Shown: positions 15,370 to 23,594, counted from the stretch's first letter. The stretch: DNA of 25,471 nucleotides from CAISIP01 sp046594635 (GCA_046594635.1 JBKJRR010000446.1:1-25471); one strand, 5' to 3'. The notes: generated by a model from the sequence alone, not told the origin. Numbers and translations: made by a program.

Positions 15370-15600
15370 GGTTCACTCCTGCATGTGGCCCTGCGCGGTG
15401 GCAGGGAACGGGTCACTGTAGCGCATCGCCACCCCATGAATGGCGGTACCATCGCCAGCAGGTTCGCCAGGGGGCGGGCCGGTCAACTCCCCATGGCATC
15501 TCCGCAACACTCTGTGGATTCGAAACCCCAGGTCACGCAGGCCGCAGGTCAGCGGCGGGGCGTCTGGGGTTTCCTTTGCGCACGCCGTATTCTGCGTCCA
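15370..15600. other. Stretch without a recognisable intact gene
   Basis: I see no protein-like frame on either strand. The plus-strand frame that reaches the BKACE remnant is open from 15385 but has no similarity to that family before 15601, which suggests a junction or heavy decay. It carries the promoter and ribosome site of the small membrane gene on the left edge. Confidence 0.5.
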
Positions 15601-15702
15601 CGTGCACGCACCATGATCGAGGCCCTGAGCCTGGAGGTCGCCACACCGGATGAAGCGCGCGAGATACTGGGATTGAAGGGGCGCGAGAACGTCAATTTCT
15701 GA
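15601..15702 (+). pseudogene. Remnant of a BKACE (beta-keto acid cleavage enzyme) gene, C-terminal end only
   Basis: The last 33 codons before a TGA at 15700 read as 'MIEALSLEVATPDEAREIL' followed by 'GLKGRENVNF'. This is the standard end of BKACE/3-keto-5-aminohexanoate cleavage proteins (family DUF849), where a helix with 'E-ATP-EAR-ILGLKG' and a final 'V-F' closes the TIM barrel. The intact enzyme has about 270-310 residues with metal-binding His and Glu residues; none of that is present upstream in any frame I could read. I therefore treat it as a relic left after a deletion. A chance match or an unusual small protein starting at the ATG at 15613 remains possible. Confidence 0.55.
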
Positions 15703-15756
15703 GGTGATCGCGCTGCCGGTCCGGGACAATTTTCATTTACACATAGGAGCTTTCTC

Positions 15757-16002
15757 ATGGGTTTTATTTCCACCATCGTCATCGGTTTGATCGTCGGACT
15801 CGTCGCGCGCATGCTCAAACCCGGCGACGACAACATGGGCTGGATCATGACGATCCTGCTGGGCATTGGCGGTGCCATGGCGGCTACCTACGGCGGGCAG
15901 GCGCTGGGGTTTTACACCGCCGGTGAAGGCGCGGGTTTCATCGGATCAACCGTCGGCGCCATCGTGCTGCTGGTGGTTGTCGGCATGATCAGGAAGAAGT
16001 AG
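15757..16002 (+). CDS. GlsB/YeaQ/YmgE-family stress-response membrane protein
   Basis: An 81-residue inner-membrane protein of the family once called transglycosylase-associated; it has three hydrophobic segments (about 2-20, 28-45, 57-77) rich in Gly and Ala. Key features are 'GLIVGLVARMLKPG' near the start, 'GWIMTILLGIGGAM' in the middle and a basic 'MIRKK' end. Members are induced by envelope or acid stress in several bacteria, but their molecular role is unsettled. AGGAG at 15745-15749 is seven bases before the ATG. It stands alone between two degraded stretches. Confidence 0.92.
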   Translation: MGFISTIVIGLIVGLVARMLKPGDDNMGWIMTILLGIGGAMAATYGGQALGFYTAGEGAGFIGSTVGAIVLLVVVGMIRKK

Positions 16003-16075
16003 TCCCGATCGGGAGTGCCCGCAGGGCATGTGGCCTCGCTGATGGATCGGGCAAGCGGCTGTTGAGCCGCTCAAG

Positions 16076-16528
16076 CTACTCGCGTGGTGCCGCTGGATCG
16101 AGCAGATCGTTTTGCGGATGTGCTTGCTTTTTGGTGTCGATCTGCTGTCGGACGCCTTTGTGGGCCCGCGTATCCACCGGCGTTGATGCGCCTGGGTTAC
16201 GGGCCTGCGGCATGGGCGCGGTGGCGTTGCCGGTATAGGTTTTGGTGACCGCGTGCAGTTGCACCCGATAAATGGGCTTGGGCATGTCCATCACGCCCTC
16301 GATCCGCTGCAGTTCGTCGATGCCCAGGGACTGCGCGCGGACCAAATTCTCATTGACGCCTACGCTGATCTTGAAATTGAAGCGGCGGCTTGGATTGCGC
16401 GGGTAGTTGAGCATCACACGGCCGAACACCCATGCGTTCGGTCTGCGCGAATGATTGCGGTCGGGCGTCATCGGAATGGTTGTGTTCCTGACCCCTCTCC
16501 ACTGTCCGAGTGGTCGGGCCTTGCGCAT
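16076..16528 (-). pseudogene. Probable remnant of an MscS-type mechanosensitive channel (beta and C-terminal part)
   Basis: The 150-residue frame has an MscS-like middle: residues about 32-86 carry 'AWVFGRVMLNYPRNPSRRF', the strand 'FKISVGVNENLVRAQSLG' and 'LQRIEGVMDMPKP'. This matches the beta domain and start of the alpha/beta domain of MscS proteins ('V-G-VI-NYS-NPTRR-D--VGV', then 'A----G---L--I-GV---P-P'). The membrane helices that must precede it, including pore helix TM3, are missing: residues 1-30 are basic and non-hydrophobic, and the VOC gene begins 77 bp away on the other strand. Residues 100-150 are low-complexity. I call it a decayed gene. It could instead be expressed as a soluble fragment. 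Confidence 0.5.
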
Positions 16529-16604
16529 GTTGAGGCTCCCATGAACGTGCCAGGTCGATCAAGGCTTGACGCGACAATCGGGCCTTGAATGTTCTGGATG
16601 GATT

Positions 16605-17312
16605 ATGAAAACTCAGATTGATCACCTTGTGGTCGTGGCGCAATCTCTTGACCAGGGTGTGCCTTGGTGCGAGACCACGTTTGGCATTACGCCTGGCCTT
16701 GGTGGCGAGCATGCGCAGTTTGGCACCCACAACCGCTTGTTCAAAATTGCCACGCCGGCCAGTCCTCTCGCCTACCTTGAGATCATTGCCATCAATGGCG
16801 GGGCCACGCGAGCCGCGAACGTCCCACGCAAGCGCTGGTTCGACATGGACGATGAAGGCGTGCGAGCCGCGGTTGCGGTTGAACCGCGTCTGGTGCATTT
16901 CGTGGTCAGTACCAATGACATTCAGGCCGGGCGTTCGGCCTTGAGGGCGCTCGACATCGAACGTGGGCCCGCGGTGCTGGCCAATCGCCATTCGCGTCGC
17001 GGCTTGTTGCAGTGGCAGATCACAGTACGCGACGACGGGCAGCGGCTGTTTGACGGAGCGCTTCCCACCTTGATTGAGTGGGGCAAGACAGGTGACGCCG
17101 ATCCCCTGCGCCTGCACCCGAGAAACACCTTGCCGCGCTCGGGTGTTTCTCTGCAGACCCTCACCATCACGCACCCTTCGGCCGACAAACTCAAGTTGGC
17201 CTATGAGGCGATCGGACTGACGGGCGTTGTCATCAACCCAGGCCCGGCGAACATCGCGGCGACGTTTCAGTCTCCTCGCGGAGTTGTCGAGTTGAGCAGC
17301 CAGGGGGTGTAG
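16605..17312 (+). CDS. VOC-superfamily (glyoxalase-like) protein
   Basis: A 235-residue cytosolic protein of the vicinal-oxygen-chelate fold, closest to the Glyoxalase_3-like group (Pfam PF13468 type). The first module starts 'MKTQIDHLVVVAQSLDQG' with the usual metal-ligand His at residue 5, and 'AYLEIIAIN' carries the module-closing Glu. A second weaker module is 'LVHFVVSTNDIQAGRSAL' with 'LPTLIEWG'. The third segment, 'LQTLTITHPSADKLKLAYEA', is a further beta-alpha unit. The ATG at 16605 is chosen because the VOC strand begins there; an upstream ATG at 16566 would add 13 unrelated residues. Substrate unknown. It converges on the class II aldolase gene 66 bp downstream. Confidence 0.82.
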   Translation: MKTQIDHLVVVAQSLDQGVPWCETTFGITPGLGGEHAQFGTHNRLFKIATPASPLAYLEIIAINGGATRAANVPRKRWFDMDDEGVRAAVAVEPRLVHFVVSTNDIQAGRSALRALDIERGPAVLANRHSRRGLLQWQITVRDDGQRLFDGALPTLIEWGKTGDADPLRLHPRNTLPRSGVSLQTLTITHPSADKLKLAYEAIGLTGVVINPGPANIAATFQSPRGVVELSSQGV

Positions 17313-17378
17313 CTGGCCGGCCAAAGGGGCTGCTGTCGCCTGTGCGCGATGCGCGACTGGCAAAGGCTCCCGCACATC

Positions 17379-18206
17379 CTAATCACGGTACCCGGGTAAC
17401 TCGCGGTCCAGCACCCGCATCATCGCTTCGAAGAACAGCTGCTCGCGATCGGCACGTGTATGGCTGTCTTGCGGATTGATCGTCTGCACCCGGGCGACGA
17501 CTTCGCTGCCCAGAATGGCCAATGGATTGCCGGCGCCCCTTCCGGCTGCCATGGCTATCAGTTGCATGCGGCATACCCGCTCCAGGCGATACAGCCGGCG
17601 GTAGGCTTGCGCCACGGTGTCACCCACCACCAATACACCGTGGTTCTTCATGAAGATGGCGTGCTTGTCGCCCAGCACTTTCGCCAGGCGCGCACCCTCC
17701 TCAAGCGAGTCGGCCAGACCGGTATAGATGTCATCGTAGGCAATGTGTCCGTCAAAGAACGCCGCCGTCTGCGACAGCGGCAGCAGACGATTGTCTTCAA
17801 GCATGTTCAGCGCGGTGACCCAGGATTGATGGGTATGCATCACCACCTTGGCTTGGATGATTCGATGGATCGGCGCATGGATGCACTGCGCTGAAAGCTC
17901 TACCGGCCCGGAGCCCGAAACAGTCTCGCCGGCTTCGGTAAACACCATCATGTCACTGGAGCGCGCTTCGGACCAGTGCCTGCCAAAAGGAAGAATCAGG
18001 TACTGGTCCGGTTGCCCCGGCACCGTGACGGTGAAATGGTTGTCGATGCCCTCATCGAGCTCGTGCAGCGCCGCCAGACGGTGGGCTGCAGCAAGGTGAA
18101 TTTTTGCGCGGTCGAGATCGCAGGCCATATCCGAAAGGGGCTTGCATCCTTGTCGTGTTTCCTTTTGCCCCGATGGGGCAAGGGTGGCCGAAATTGACTC
18201 TGCCAT
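17379..18206 (-). CDS. Class II aldolase/adducin family protein
   Basis: A cytosolic 275-residue protein of the class II aldolase (FucA/AraD-like) fold. Expected features: 'NHFT' at 56-59 in the substrate loop, HTH at 124-126 ('VVMHTHQSW') giving two zinc ligands, and 'KNHGVLVVG' at 187-195 giving the third. The family includes fuculose-phosphate aldolase, ribulose-5-P 4-epimerase and many unassigned members. The N-terminal ~30 residues are extra compared with FucA and lack obvious targeting features. The Phe/Trp-rich stretch 'ILPFGRHWSEARSSDMMVF' is typical of the uncharacterised proteobacterial/fungal subgroup. Substrate cannot be assigned. The gene is alone on the minus strand, downstream of the tRNA-Thr gene. 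Confidence 0.88.
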   Translation of the reverse strand: MAESISATLAPSGQKETRQGCKPLSDMACDLDRAKIHLAAAHRLAALHELDEGIDNHFTVTVPGQPDQYLILPFGRHWSEARSSDMMVFTEAGETVSGSGPVELSAQCIHAPIHRIIQAKVVMHTHQSWVTALNMLEDNRLLPLSQTAAFFDGHIAYDDIYTGLADSLEEGARLAKVLGDKHAIFMKNHGVLVVGDTVAQAYRRLYRLERVCRMQLIAMAAGRGAGNPLAILGSEVVARVQTINPQDSHTRADREQLFFEAMMRVLDRELPGYRD

Positions 18207-18313
18207 GATCTGTGGTTCCTATTGGAGGTTTGCTGGTGTCAAATTTTCGAAACACCATGGTTCGGGAGTCACCCCGGATGCCATTCACGTGTCGGGTAGG
18301 TATCCACTTCATG

Positions 18314-18348
18314 AAAAGGCCCCTGACCATGACAGCCAGGGGCCTTTT
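18314..18348 (-). terminator. Rho-independent terminator of tRNA-Thr (bidirectional form)
   Basis: AAAAGGCCCCTG at 18314-18325 and CAGGGGCCTTTT at 18337-18348 form a perfect 12-base inverted repeat around an 11-base loop. The T-run is present for either strand. It lies 5 bases after the 3' CCA of the minus-strand tRNA gene, so its main role is probably to end that transcript. Confidence 0.88.
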
Positions 18349-18353
18349 ACGTG

Positions 18354-18429
18354 TGGTGCCGGAGAGATGAATCGAACACCCGACCTTCTCATTACGAATG
18401 AGCTGCTCTACCAACTGAGCTACACCGGC
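18354..18429 (-). tRNA. thrW: tRNA-Thr (anticodon CGU)
   Basis: A 76-base cloverleaf on the minus strand with encoded CCA. The D arm is GCTC/GAGC around AGTTGGTA; the anticodon loop TTCGTAA gives CGT, reading ACG codons; the T loop is TTCGATT. The anticodon arm, including the weak pair at 27-43, is nearly the same as E. coli thrW, which supports the threonine identity. The acceptor stem GCCGGTG / CTCCGGC pairs except for an apparent U-U at 6-67. A TATAAT -10 lies just upstream and a strong terminator just downstream, so it is probably transcribed as a single gene. Confidence 0.95.
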
Positions 18430-18438
18430 GAAGGCCGG

Positions 18439-18444
18439 ATTATA
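18439..18444 (-). promoter_or_regulatory. -10 box of the tRNA-Thr promoter
   Basis: A perfect TATAAT on the minus strand ends nine bases before the tRNA 5' end. The bases that follow (CCGGCC) form a GC-rich discriminator, the usual mark of stringently controlled stable-RNA promoters. The -35 region at 16-18 bases upstream is poor, so only the -10 is well supported. Confidence 0.6.
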
Positions 18445-18528
18445 GCCCGGTCAAATTGGCGTTTTGCCTGACACACTTGGCAGGATCAGCGGCCCGGAAA
18501 CACGCGGGACACGCTGGCGGCAAGCCCA

Positions 18529-19146
18529 TCAACGTGACTGTTTCAAACGTACTGGCGTGGCCCTTTCGGGATGCCGCGCCACCGCATGTTCGGCATACCA
18601 GCGCGCGATCTGCGGCATGTCGGCGTCAGGGTTGCCGCTGGGTTGCAGGAACATGGTGACACCGATTTCCTTGCGCTCGAAGTTGAAATAGGCGAGCCCG
18701 ATCGGCACCTGGGCAGCGACAGCGATGTGGTAAAAACCCGAGCGCCAGCCGTTTTCCGATCGGCTGCGTGTGCCCTCGGGGGCGAGGGCCAGCCACCAGC
18801 GTTCGCCACGCGCAGCGGCGGCTTGAATACGAGCCGTCATGTCTTCTATGGCGCCGCTGGCGCTGGTGCGCTGAACCGGGATACCGCCGCACCAGCGCAT
18901 GAAGGGGCCCAGCAGCGGCACGGTGAACAGGCTCGACTTGCCGAGAAAGGCCACCGGCAGGCCCGTGGCCCACTTGGTGGTCATGGCGACGATGAAGTCC
19001 CAGTTCGAGGTGTGCGGATAGGCGACGATGATGCCGCACCCTGTGGGAGTGCCCTCGTAACGCACGCGCCAGCCAAACAGCCGCAACAGCCAGTGCGCCA
19101 GCCTGAATCCACGGTCCGTCTTCACGGTGACCGGCACGACGGTCAT
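18529..19146 (-). CDS. Lysophospholipid / 1-acyl-glycerol-phosphate acyltransferase family protein
   Basis: A 205-residue PlsC-fold acyltransferase, probably peripheral to the inner membrane. The catalytic HX4D motif is HTSNWD (45-50), the glycerol-P binding block 'FLGKSSLF' is at 67-74, and 'PEGTRS' at 123-128 is motif III. It is short compared with PlsC (about 240 residues), but all motifs are present. The ATG at 19146 follows the fbp stop by 10 bases; the longer upstream frame runs antisense-like through fbp and was not used. The acyl acceptor is not clear; members include PlsC homologues and ornithine-lipid or lyso-lipid acyltransferases. It is the last gene of the prfB-pepN-fbp run. Confidence 0.87.
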   Translation of the reverse strand: MTVVPVTVKTDRGFRLAHWLLRLFGWRVRYEGTPTGCGIIVAYPHTSNWDFIVAMTTKWATGLPVAFLGKSSLFTVPLLGPFMRWCGGIPVQRTSASGAIEDMTARIQAAAARGERWWLALAPEGTRSRSENGWRSGFYHIAVAAQVPIGLAYFNFERKEIGVTMFLQPSGNPDADMPQIARWYAEHAVARHPERATPVRLKQSR

Positions 19147-19156
19147 CGGGCCCGCC

Positions 19157-20173
19157 TCAGCGCGCGGGGCTTGCGGCATGCAGCGCGATGATGTGCTCCA
19201 CCTCGTTCCTGCTGCCCAGCACCACGCTGACGCGCTGGTGCAACTGGGTCGGCACCACATCCAGGATACGTTCGCGGCCCGTGCTGGCGGCGCCGCCCGC
19301 CTGTTCGACCAGCCAGCCCATCGGGTTGGCTTCGTACATCAGGCGCAGCTTGCCGGGTTTGCCGGGTTCGCGCTTGTCCCAAGGGTAAAGGAACACGCCG
19401 CCGCGCGTCAGGATGCGGTGCACGTCGGCCACCATGCTGGCAATCCAGCGCATGTTGAAGTCCTTGCCGCGCGGCCCGTCCACTCCGGCCAGGCATTGGT
19501 CGATGTATTGCTTCACAGGCAGATCCCAGTGGCGCATATTGCTCATGTTGATCGCGAACTCCCTGGTGTCGGCCGGGATCTTCATGTTCTCCTCGGTCAG
19601 CACGAACGAGCCCTGCTCGCGGTCGAGCGTGAACATCGCCACACCGTCGCCCACGGTCAGCACCAGCGTGGTCTGCGGGCCATAGATGCAGTAGCCGGCC
19701 GCCACTTGTTGGCTGCCCGGTTGCATGAAGTCGGCTTCGGAGACGCCGGCGCCGTTGTCGGGCTTGCGCAACACACTGAAGATGGTGCCGATGCTGACGT
19801 TCACATCCACATTGCTCGAGCCGTCGAGCGGGTCGAACATCAGCAGGTATTCGCCTTTCGGGTAGCGGTGCGGCACCACGTAGATGCCTTCCATTTCCTC
19901 GCTGGCCATGGCCGCCAGATGACCGCCCCATTCGTTTGCCTCTATCAGTACCTCGTTGGCAATGATGTCGAGCTTTTTTTGTACCTCGCCCTGGATGTTT
20001 TCGGTCTCGGTGGCACCGAGCACACCGCCGAGCTCACCCTTGTTCACGGCATGGCTGATGCTCTTGCAGGCTCGCGCCACTACTTCGAGCAGCAGGCGCA
20101 GGTCGGACGGAATCACGGCGTTCACCCGTTGGTGCTCGACCAGGTAGCGGGTCAGGGAGATCTTGGATGCCAT
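19157..20173 (-). CDS. fbp: Class I fructose-1,6-bisphosphatase
   Basis: Hydrolyses fructose-1,6-bisphosphate to fructose-6-phosphate in gluconeogenesis (and the Calvin cycle in autotrophs). The 338-residue length is typical for type I. The signature is 'SEEMEG' at 91-96 and the metal site 'DPLDGSSN' at 114-121, followed by 'DVNVSIGTIFSV'. Sugar-binding residues occur in 'NMSNMRHW' and 'RGGVFLYPWD', and 'ANPMGWLVEQAGG' is the C-terminal substrate loop. The start at 20173 ('MASKISLTRYL') is the usual one. It sits 42 bp after pepN and 10 bp before the acyltransferase gene. It and the PPi-PFK gene at 8642-9856 act on the same pair of sugars. Confidence 0.97.
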   Translation of the reverse strand: MASKISLTRYLVEHQRVNAVIPSDLRLLLEVVARACKSISHAVNKGELGGVLGATETENIQGEVQKKLDIIANEVLIEANEWGGHLAAMASEEMEGIYVVPHRYPKGEYLLMFDPLDGSSNVDVNVSIGTIFSVLRKPDNGAGVSEADFMQPGSQQVAAGYCIYGPQTTLVLTVGDGVAMFTLDREQGSFVLTEENMKIPADTREFAINMSNMRHWDLPVKQYIDQCLAGVDGPRGKDFNMRWIASMVADVHRILTRGGVFLYPWDKREPGKPGKLRLMYEANPMGWLVEQAGGAASTGRERILDVVPTQLHQRVSVVLGSRNEVEHIIALHAASPAR

Positions 20174-20215
20174 GGCGTGTGGTCTGGGTGTGGAAGTGGG
20201 TCAGCAGAAACCGGG

Positions 20216-22930
20216 TCAGTCGGCCAGCGCACGGCTGACCACCTCACGCACGTCGTTGCTCAGGTCGGGTTTGGCAGCCACGCGCGCGATTGCCTCGCGG
20301 GCGGCGCTGCGGTACGGTGCGGCCAGACGGCTCCAGCGGTCGAGCGCGCGCGCCAGCCGCGCCGCCAGTTGCGGGTTGAAGGCGTCGATCTCGATCACGC
20401 GCAGACTCCAGAACTGGTAACCCGCTGCGTCCTTGCGATGAAACGCCGCCGGATTGCCGCTGCAGTAGCTGAACAGCAGGCTGCGTGCCCGGTTCGGGTT
20501 CTTCAGGTGAAAGTCGCGGTGCGACATCAGCTGGCGCACCAACGGCAGGATATGGCCCGCGCGGTCAGGGGCGCCGGCCTGCAAGGCAAACCATTTGTCG
20601 AGCACCAGCTCGTCGCCCTTGAACATGGTGTGGAAACGCGTCAGCGCCTCACCTGCCAGCGGATGGTTGCACGCCACCAGCGCGCCCAGGGCATTCAGGC
20701 GGTCGGTCATGTTGCCTGCCTGCTTGAAGTGTTCGAATGCGCGGACCGGCCAGTCGCCGCTGCTGTTGCCACCCAGACACAACATCGTCAGCGCCATGCC
20801 GGCCAGAGCACGCTTGCCGCTGGAGACCGGGTCAGGGCTGTAGGAGCCGGTGTTCTGGTTGGCGTCAAAAACCTGCTGCCAGTCGTTGGCCAGGGCCGTG
20901 GCCAGCTGTGCGCGCATTGCCTCTCGCACGGCATGCACGTGCTGCGGGTCGACCACCTCCAGTTGCTCCGAGATATAGGTCTCGGACGGCAGGCTCAGCG
21001 TCAGTTCCTTGAACGCGGCGTCCAGCGCCGGGTGGCGCAAGATGCCGCGCATGGCATCGAGAAAGGCCGGCGTGAGCACCTCGCCGACCGGGACATCGGC
21101 GGGTTGCGCCAGTGCGGCCAGGGCACAACGCATGGCCAGCCGCTGGCCGGCCTCCCAACGATTGAACGGGTCGCTGTCGTGGGCCAGCAGATGCAGCAGT
21201 TGGTCGTCACGGTAGTCAAACTCCAGCAACACCGGCGCGCTGAATCCGCGCAGGATTGAGGGCACCGGCTCGGCCGCCACATGGATGAAGGTCAGGGACT
21301 CTTGCGGCTGGCTGAGCACGAAGGTGCGTGCGCCTGCGCCGGGCTGCGATTCGTCGGCCAGTTGCAGCGGCATGTCGCGCCCGTCCGGGCCGACCAGGCC
21401 CAGGTTGACCGGAATCACGAATGGCTGTTTGCTGGATTGCCCCGTTGTGGGTTTGCAGCTTTGCGTCAGCGTCAGCGTATAGGTGCCCGCTGCTGCGTCG
21501 TAGGCACCGCGCGCGCTCACGCGAGGCGTGCCCGCCTGGCTGTACCAGTGCTTGAACTGCGGCAGCAGGGCAGCCAGGTCCGAACCCGGATTGGCATCGG
21601 CCTGGGCCTGCGCGAAGTCATCGCAGGTCACGGCCTGGCCGTCAAAGCGTTCGAAATAAAGTGTCATGCCCTTGGCGAAGCCGTCGCGGCCCACCAGGGT
21701 CTGCATCATGCGCACGACTTCGGCACCTTTTTCGTAAACGGTGACGGTGTAGAAGTTGTTGATCTCCAGGTACTGGTCGGGGCGCACCGGGTGCGCCATC
21801 GGGCCGGCGTCTTCGGGGAATTGCGCGGTGCGCAACACGCGCACGTCTTCAATGCGCTTGACGGCGCGCGCCGATGCCTCGGAACACAGGTCCTGCGAGA
21901 ACTCCTGGTCGCGAAAAACCGTCAGGCCTTCCTTGAGGCTGAGCTGGAACCAGTCGCGGCAGGTCACGCGGTTGCCGGTCCAGTTGTGGAAATACTCATG
22001 GCCCACGACCGACTCGATGTTCGAAAAATCGGTGTCGGTGACCGTGGCCTGGGTCGCCAGCACGTATTTCGTGTTGAAGATGTTCAGGCCCTTGTTTTCC
22101 ATTGCGCCCATGTTGAAGTCGCTGGTGGCCACCACCATGAAGCGCTCCAGGTCCAGTGGCAGGCCAAAGCGGGCTTCGTCCCAGGCGATGGAGGCCATCA
22201 GCGAGTTCATCGCGTGCTCGGTCTTGCCCAGGTCGCCCGGACGCACATAGATCTCGAGCAGGTGTTCCTTGCCAGCGCGCGAGATGATGCGCTGCTGGCG
22301 TGATTCGAGCTTGCCGGCCACCAGTGCGAACAAGTAACTGGGCTTGCGGTGCGGGTCGACCCAGCGCGCGAAATGGCGCCCGGTATTGCCGTCGCCTTGC
22401 ATGTCGCCGTGCTCCACCAGGTTGCCGTTGGACAGCAGTACGGGGTAGGCCGCCTTGTTGGCGCGCAAGAGCACGCTGTAGCTGGCCATCACATCGGGGC
22501 GGTCCATGAAATAAGTGATGCGCCGGAATCCCTCGGCTTCGCACTGCGTGAAGAACGAGTCGTTGCTGACGTACAGGCCCATCAGCTTGGTGTTCCTGGC
22601 TGGCTGGCAGGTGGTAAAAATCTCCAGATCGAATGCACCGGCTTCGGCGGGTGGCAGGTTGTCCAGCACCAGTTGCTTGCCTTCGATCTTGAAGCTGGCG
22701 CTGCCACCGTTGACCAGTACGCGGGCCAGGTTCAGGTCTTCGCCGTCCAGGCGCAGCGGCTGTACCGGCACGTCCGGATTGCGGCGCAGGCGCATCTTGT
22801 TGAGCACCCGGGTTTTGGCCGGGTCCAGGTCAAAGGTCAGGTCGACGGTGTCGATCCAGAATGCGGGTGCGCTGTAGTCGGCGCGCTGGATGCTGACCGC
22901 CTGTCCTTGGTCGTCACGGGTTGCGGGCAT
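20216..22930 (-). CDS. pepN: Aminopeptidase N (M1 family)
   Basis: A cytosolic zinc aminopeptidase that removes N-terminal residues from peptides. From ATG 22930 it has 904 residues, close to E. coli PepN (870). The exopeptidase motif GAMEN is at 275-279, zinc motif HEYFH at 311-315 and the third ligand Glu 334 in 'SLKEGLTVF'. The long helical C-terminal domain is complete, ending 'SNDVREVVSRAL'. The ATG at 22930 lies inside the 3' end of the HAD gene (17-base overlap); an in-frame ATG at 22957 would extend it by nine non-conserved residues. pepN next to fbp is an order I know from other Burkholderiales. Confidence 0.97.
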   Translation of the reverse strand: MPATRDDQGQAVSIQRADYSAPAFWIDTVDLTFDLDPAKTRVLNKMRLRRNPDVPVQPLRLDGEDLNLARVLVNGGSASFKIEGKQLVLDNLPPAEAGAFDLEIFTTCQPARNTKLMGLYVSNDSFFTQCEAEGFRRITYFMDRPDVMASYSVLLRANKAAYPVLLSNGNLVEHGDMQGDGNTGRHFARWVDPHRKPSYLFALVAGKLESRQQRIISRAGKEHLLEIYVRPGDLGKTEHAMNSLMASIAWDEARFGLPLDLERFMVVATSDFNMGAMENKGLNIFNTKYVLATQATVTDTDFSNIESVVGHEYFHNWTGNRVTCRDWFQLSLKEGLTVFRDQEFSQDLCSEASARAVKRIEDVRVLRTAQFPEDAGPMAHPVRPDQYLEINNFYTVTVYEKGAEVVRMMQTLVGRDGFAKGMTLYFERFDGQAVTCDDFAQAQADANPGSDLAALLPQFKHWYSQAGTPRVSARGAYDAAAGTYTLTLTQSCKPTTGQSSKQPFVIPVNLGLVGPDGRDMPLQLADESQPGAGARTFVLSQPQESLTFIHVAAEPVPSILRGFSAPVLLEFDYRDDQLLHLLAHDSDPFNRWEAGQRLAMRCALAALAQPADVPVGEVLTPAFLDAMRGILRHPALDAAFKELTLSLPSETYISEQLEVVDPQHVHAVREAMRAQLATALANDWQQVFDANQNTGSYSPDPVSSGKRALAGMALTMLCLGGNSSGDWPVRAFEHFKQAGNMTDRLNALGALVACNHPLAGEALTRFHTMFKGDELVLDKWFALQAGAPDRAGHILPLVRQLMSHRDFHLKNPNRARSLLFSYCSGNPAAFHRKDAAGYQFWSLRVIEIDAFNPQLAARLARALDRWSRLAAPYRSAAREAIARVAAKPDLSNDVREVVSRALAD

Positions 22931-23594
22931 GAAGTGTCTCCAGAAATTGCGAGGCAAATAGTTCGTCGTAGTGGGCCACCTGGGCGATCACATGGTCGCC
23001 GGCCAGTTCTTCGGCGCTGTGACTGGTGCAGATCGCCACCGCCAACATGCCGGCGCGGCGCGCAGCCTCGATGCCAAAAGGCGCGTCTTCAAACACGATA
23101 CAGGCCTTCGGGTCCGCACCGATGCGCCGCGCGGCCTCCAGGAAAATCGCCGGCTCGGGCTTGCCCGGCAGGCCTTCGTCGCCACCCACAAAAGCATGGG
23201 GCAGCGGATCCATCTTCAGGTGGCGCATGGCAAACGCGATATTGTGTTTGTCGCCGGCCGTACCCACGCCGATGCGCAGACCGCTGGCATGGGCCATGGC
23301 GCAAAAGCGCTTGAATCCCTGTACCTCGGTGAACTCGGGTGCGAACAGTTCGCGGTAGATCTCTTCCTTTTGCTGGATCAGCGTCCAGGCTTCTTCGTGC
23401 GGTATGGGCCGGCCGAACAGCATTTCCATGCACTCGGCTCCGGTGCGACCGGTGGTCTTGCGCATCAGCTCCTTGACATCGATGCTGATACCGTGTTGCT
23501 CGACAAACGCGACCCAGCTTTGCGCGTGGTAGGGCATGGAATCGATCATCGTGCCGTCCATGTCGAAGATCAGTCCCTGGATACGCATCGTCAT
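22914..23594 (-). CDS. HAD-superfamily phosphatase, beta-phosphoglucomutase-like
   Basis: A 226-residue cytosolic HAD hydrolase with the small helical C1 cap. Motif I is DMDGT (Asp 11 and Asp 13, in 'LIFDMDGTMIDSMPYH'), motif II lies in 'IGVGTAGD', motif III Lys in 'GLPGKPEPAIF', and motif IV in 'IVFEDAPFGIEAA'. The overall layout is that of beta-phosphoglucomutase and sugar-phosphate phosphatases (subclass IA), but specificity cannot be set from sequence. The ATG overlaps the prfB stop (ATGA), and the 3' end overlaps pepN by 17 bases, so the three are likely translated together. The in-frame ATG two codons later is an alternative. Confidence 0.9.
   Translation of the reverse strand: MTMRIQGLIFDMDGTMIDSMPYHAQSWVAFVEQHGISIDVKELMRKTTGRTGAECMEMLFGRPIPHEEAWTLIQQKEEIYRELFAPEFTEVQGFKRFCAMAHASGLRIGVGTAGDKHNIAFAMRHLKMDPLPHAFVGGDEGLPGKPEPAIFLEAARRIGADPKACIVFEDAPFGIEAARRAGMLAVAICTSHSAEELAGDHVIAQVAHYDELFASQFLETLHARNP

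Noticed and set aside
16003..16028. TCCCGATCGGGA palindrome and TGCCC-GCA-GGGCA hairpin after the GlsB-type gene as a terminator
   Set aside because: The first has no loop, the second is only 5 bp, and no T-run follows.
16350..17375. A 341-codon minus-strand frame opposite the VOC gene
   Set aside because: It is a shadow of the VOC coding strand, with no recognisable motif.
19127..21259. A 710-codon open frame on the plus strand opposite fbp and pepN
   Set aside because: It is the antisense of two well-supported genes and has a His/Gln/Arg-rich composition with no motif, as expected from a GC-rich shadow frame.
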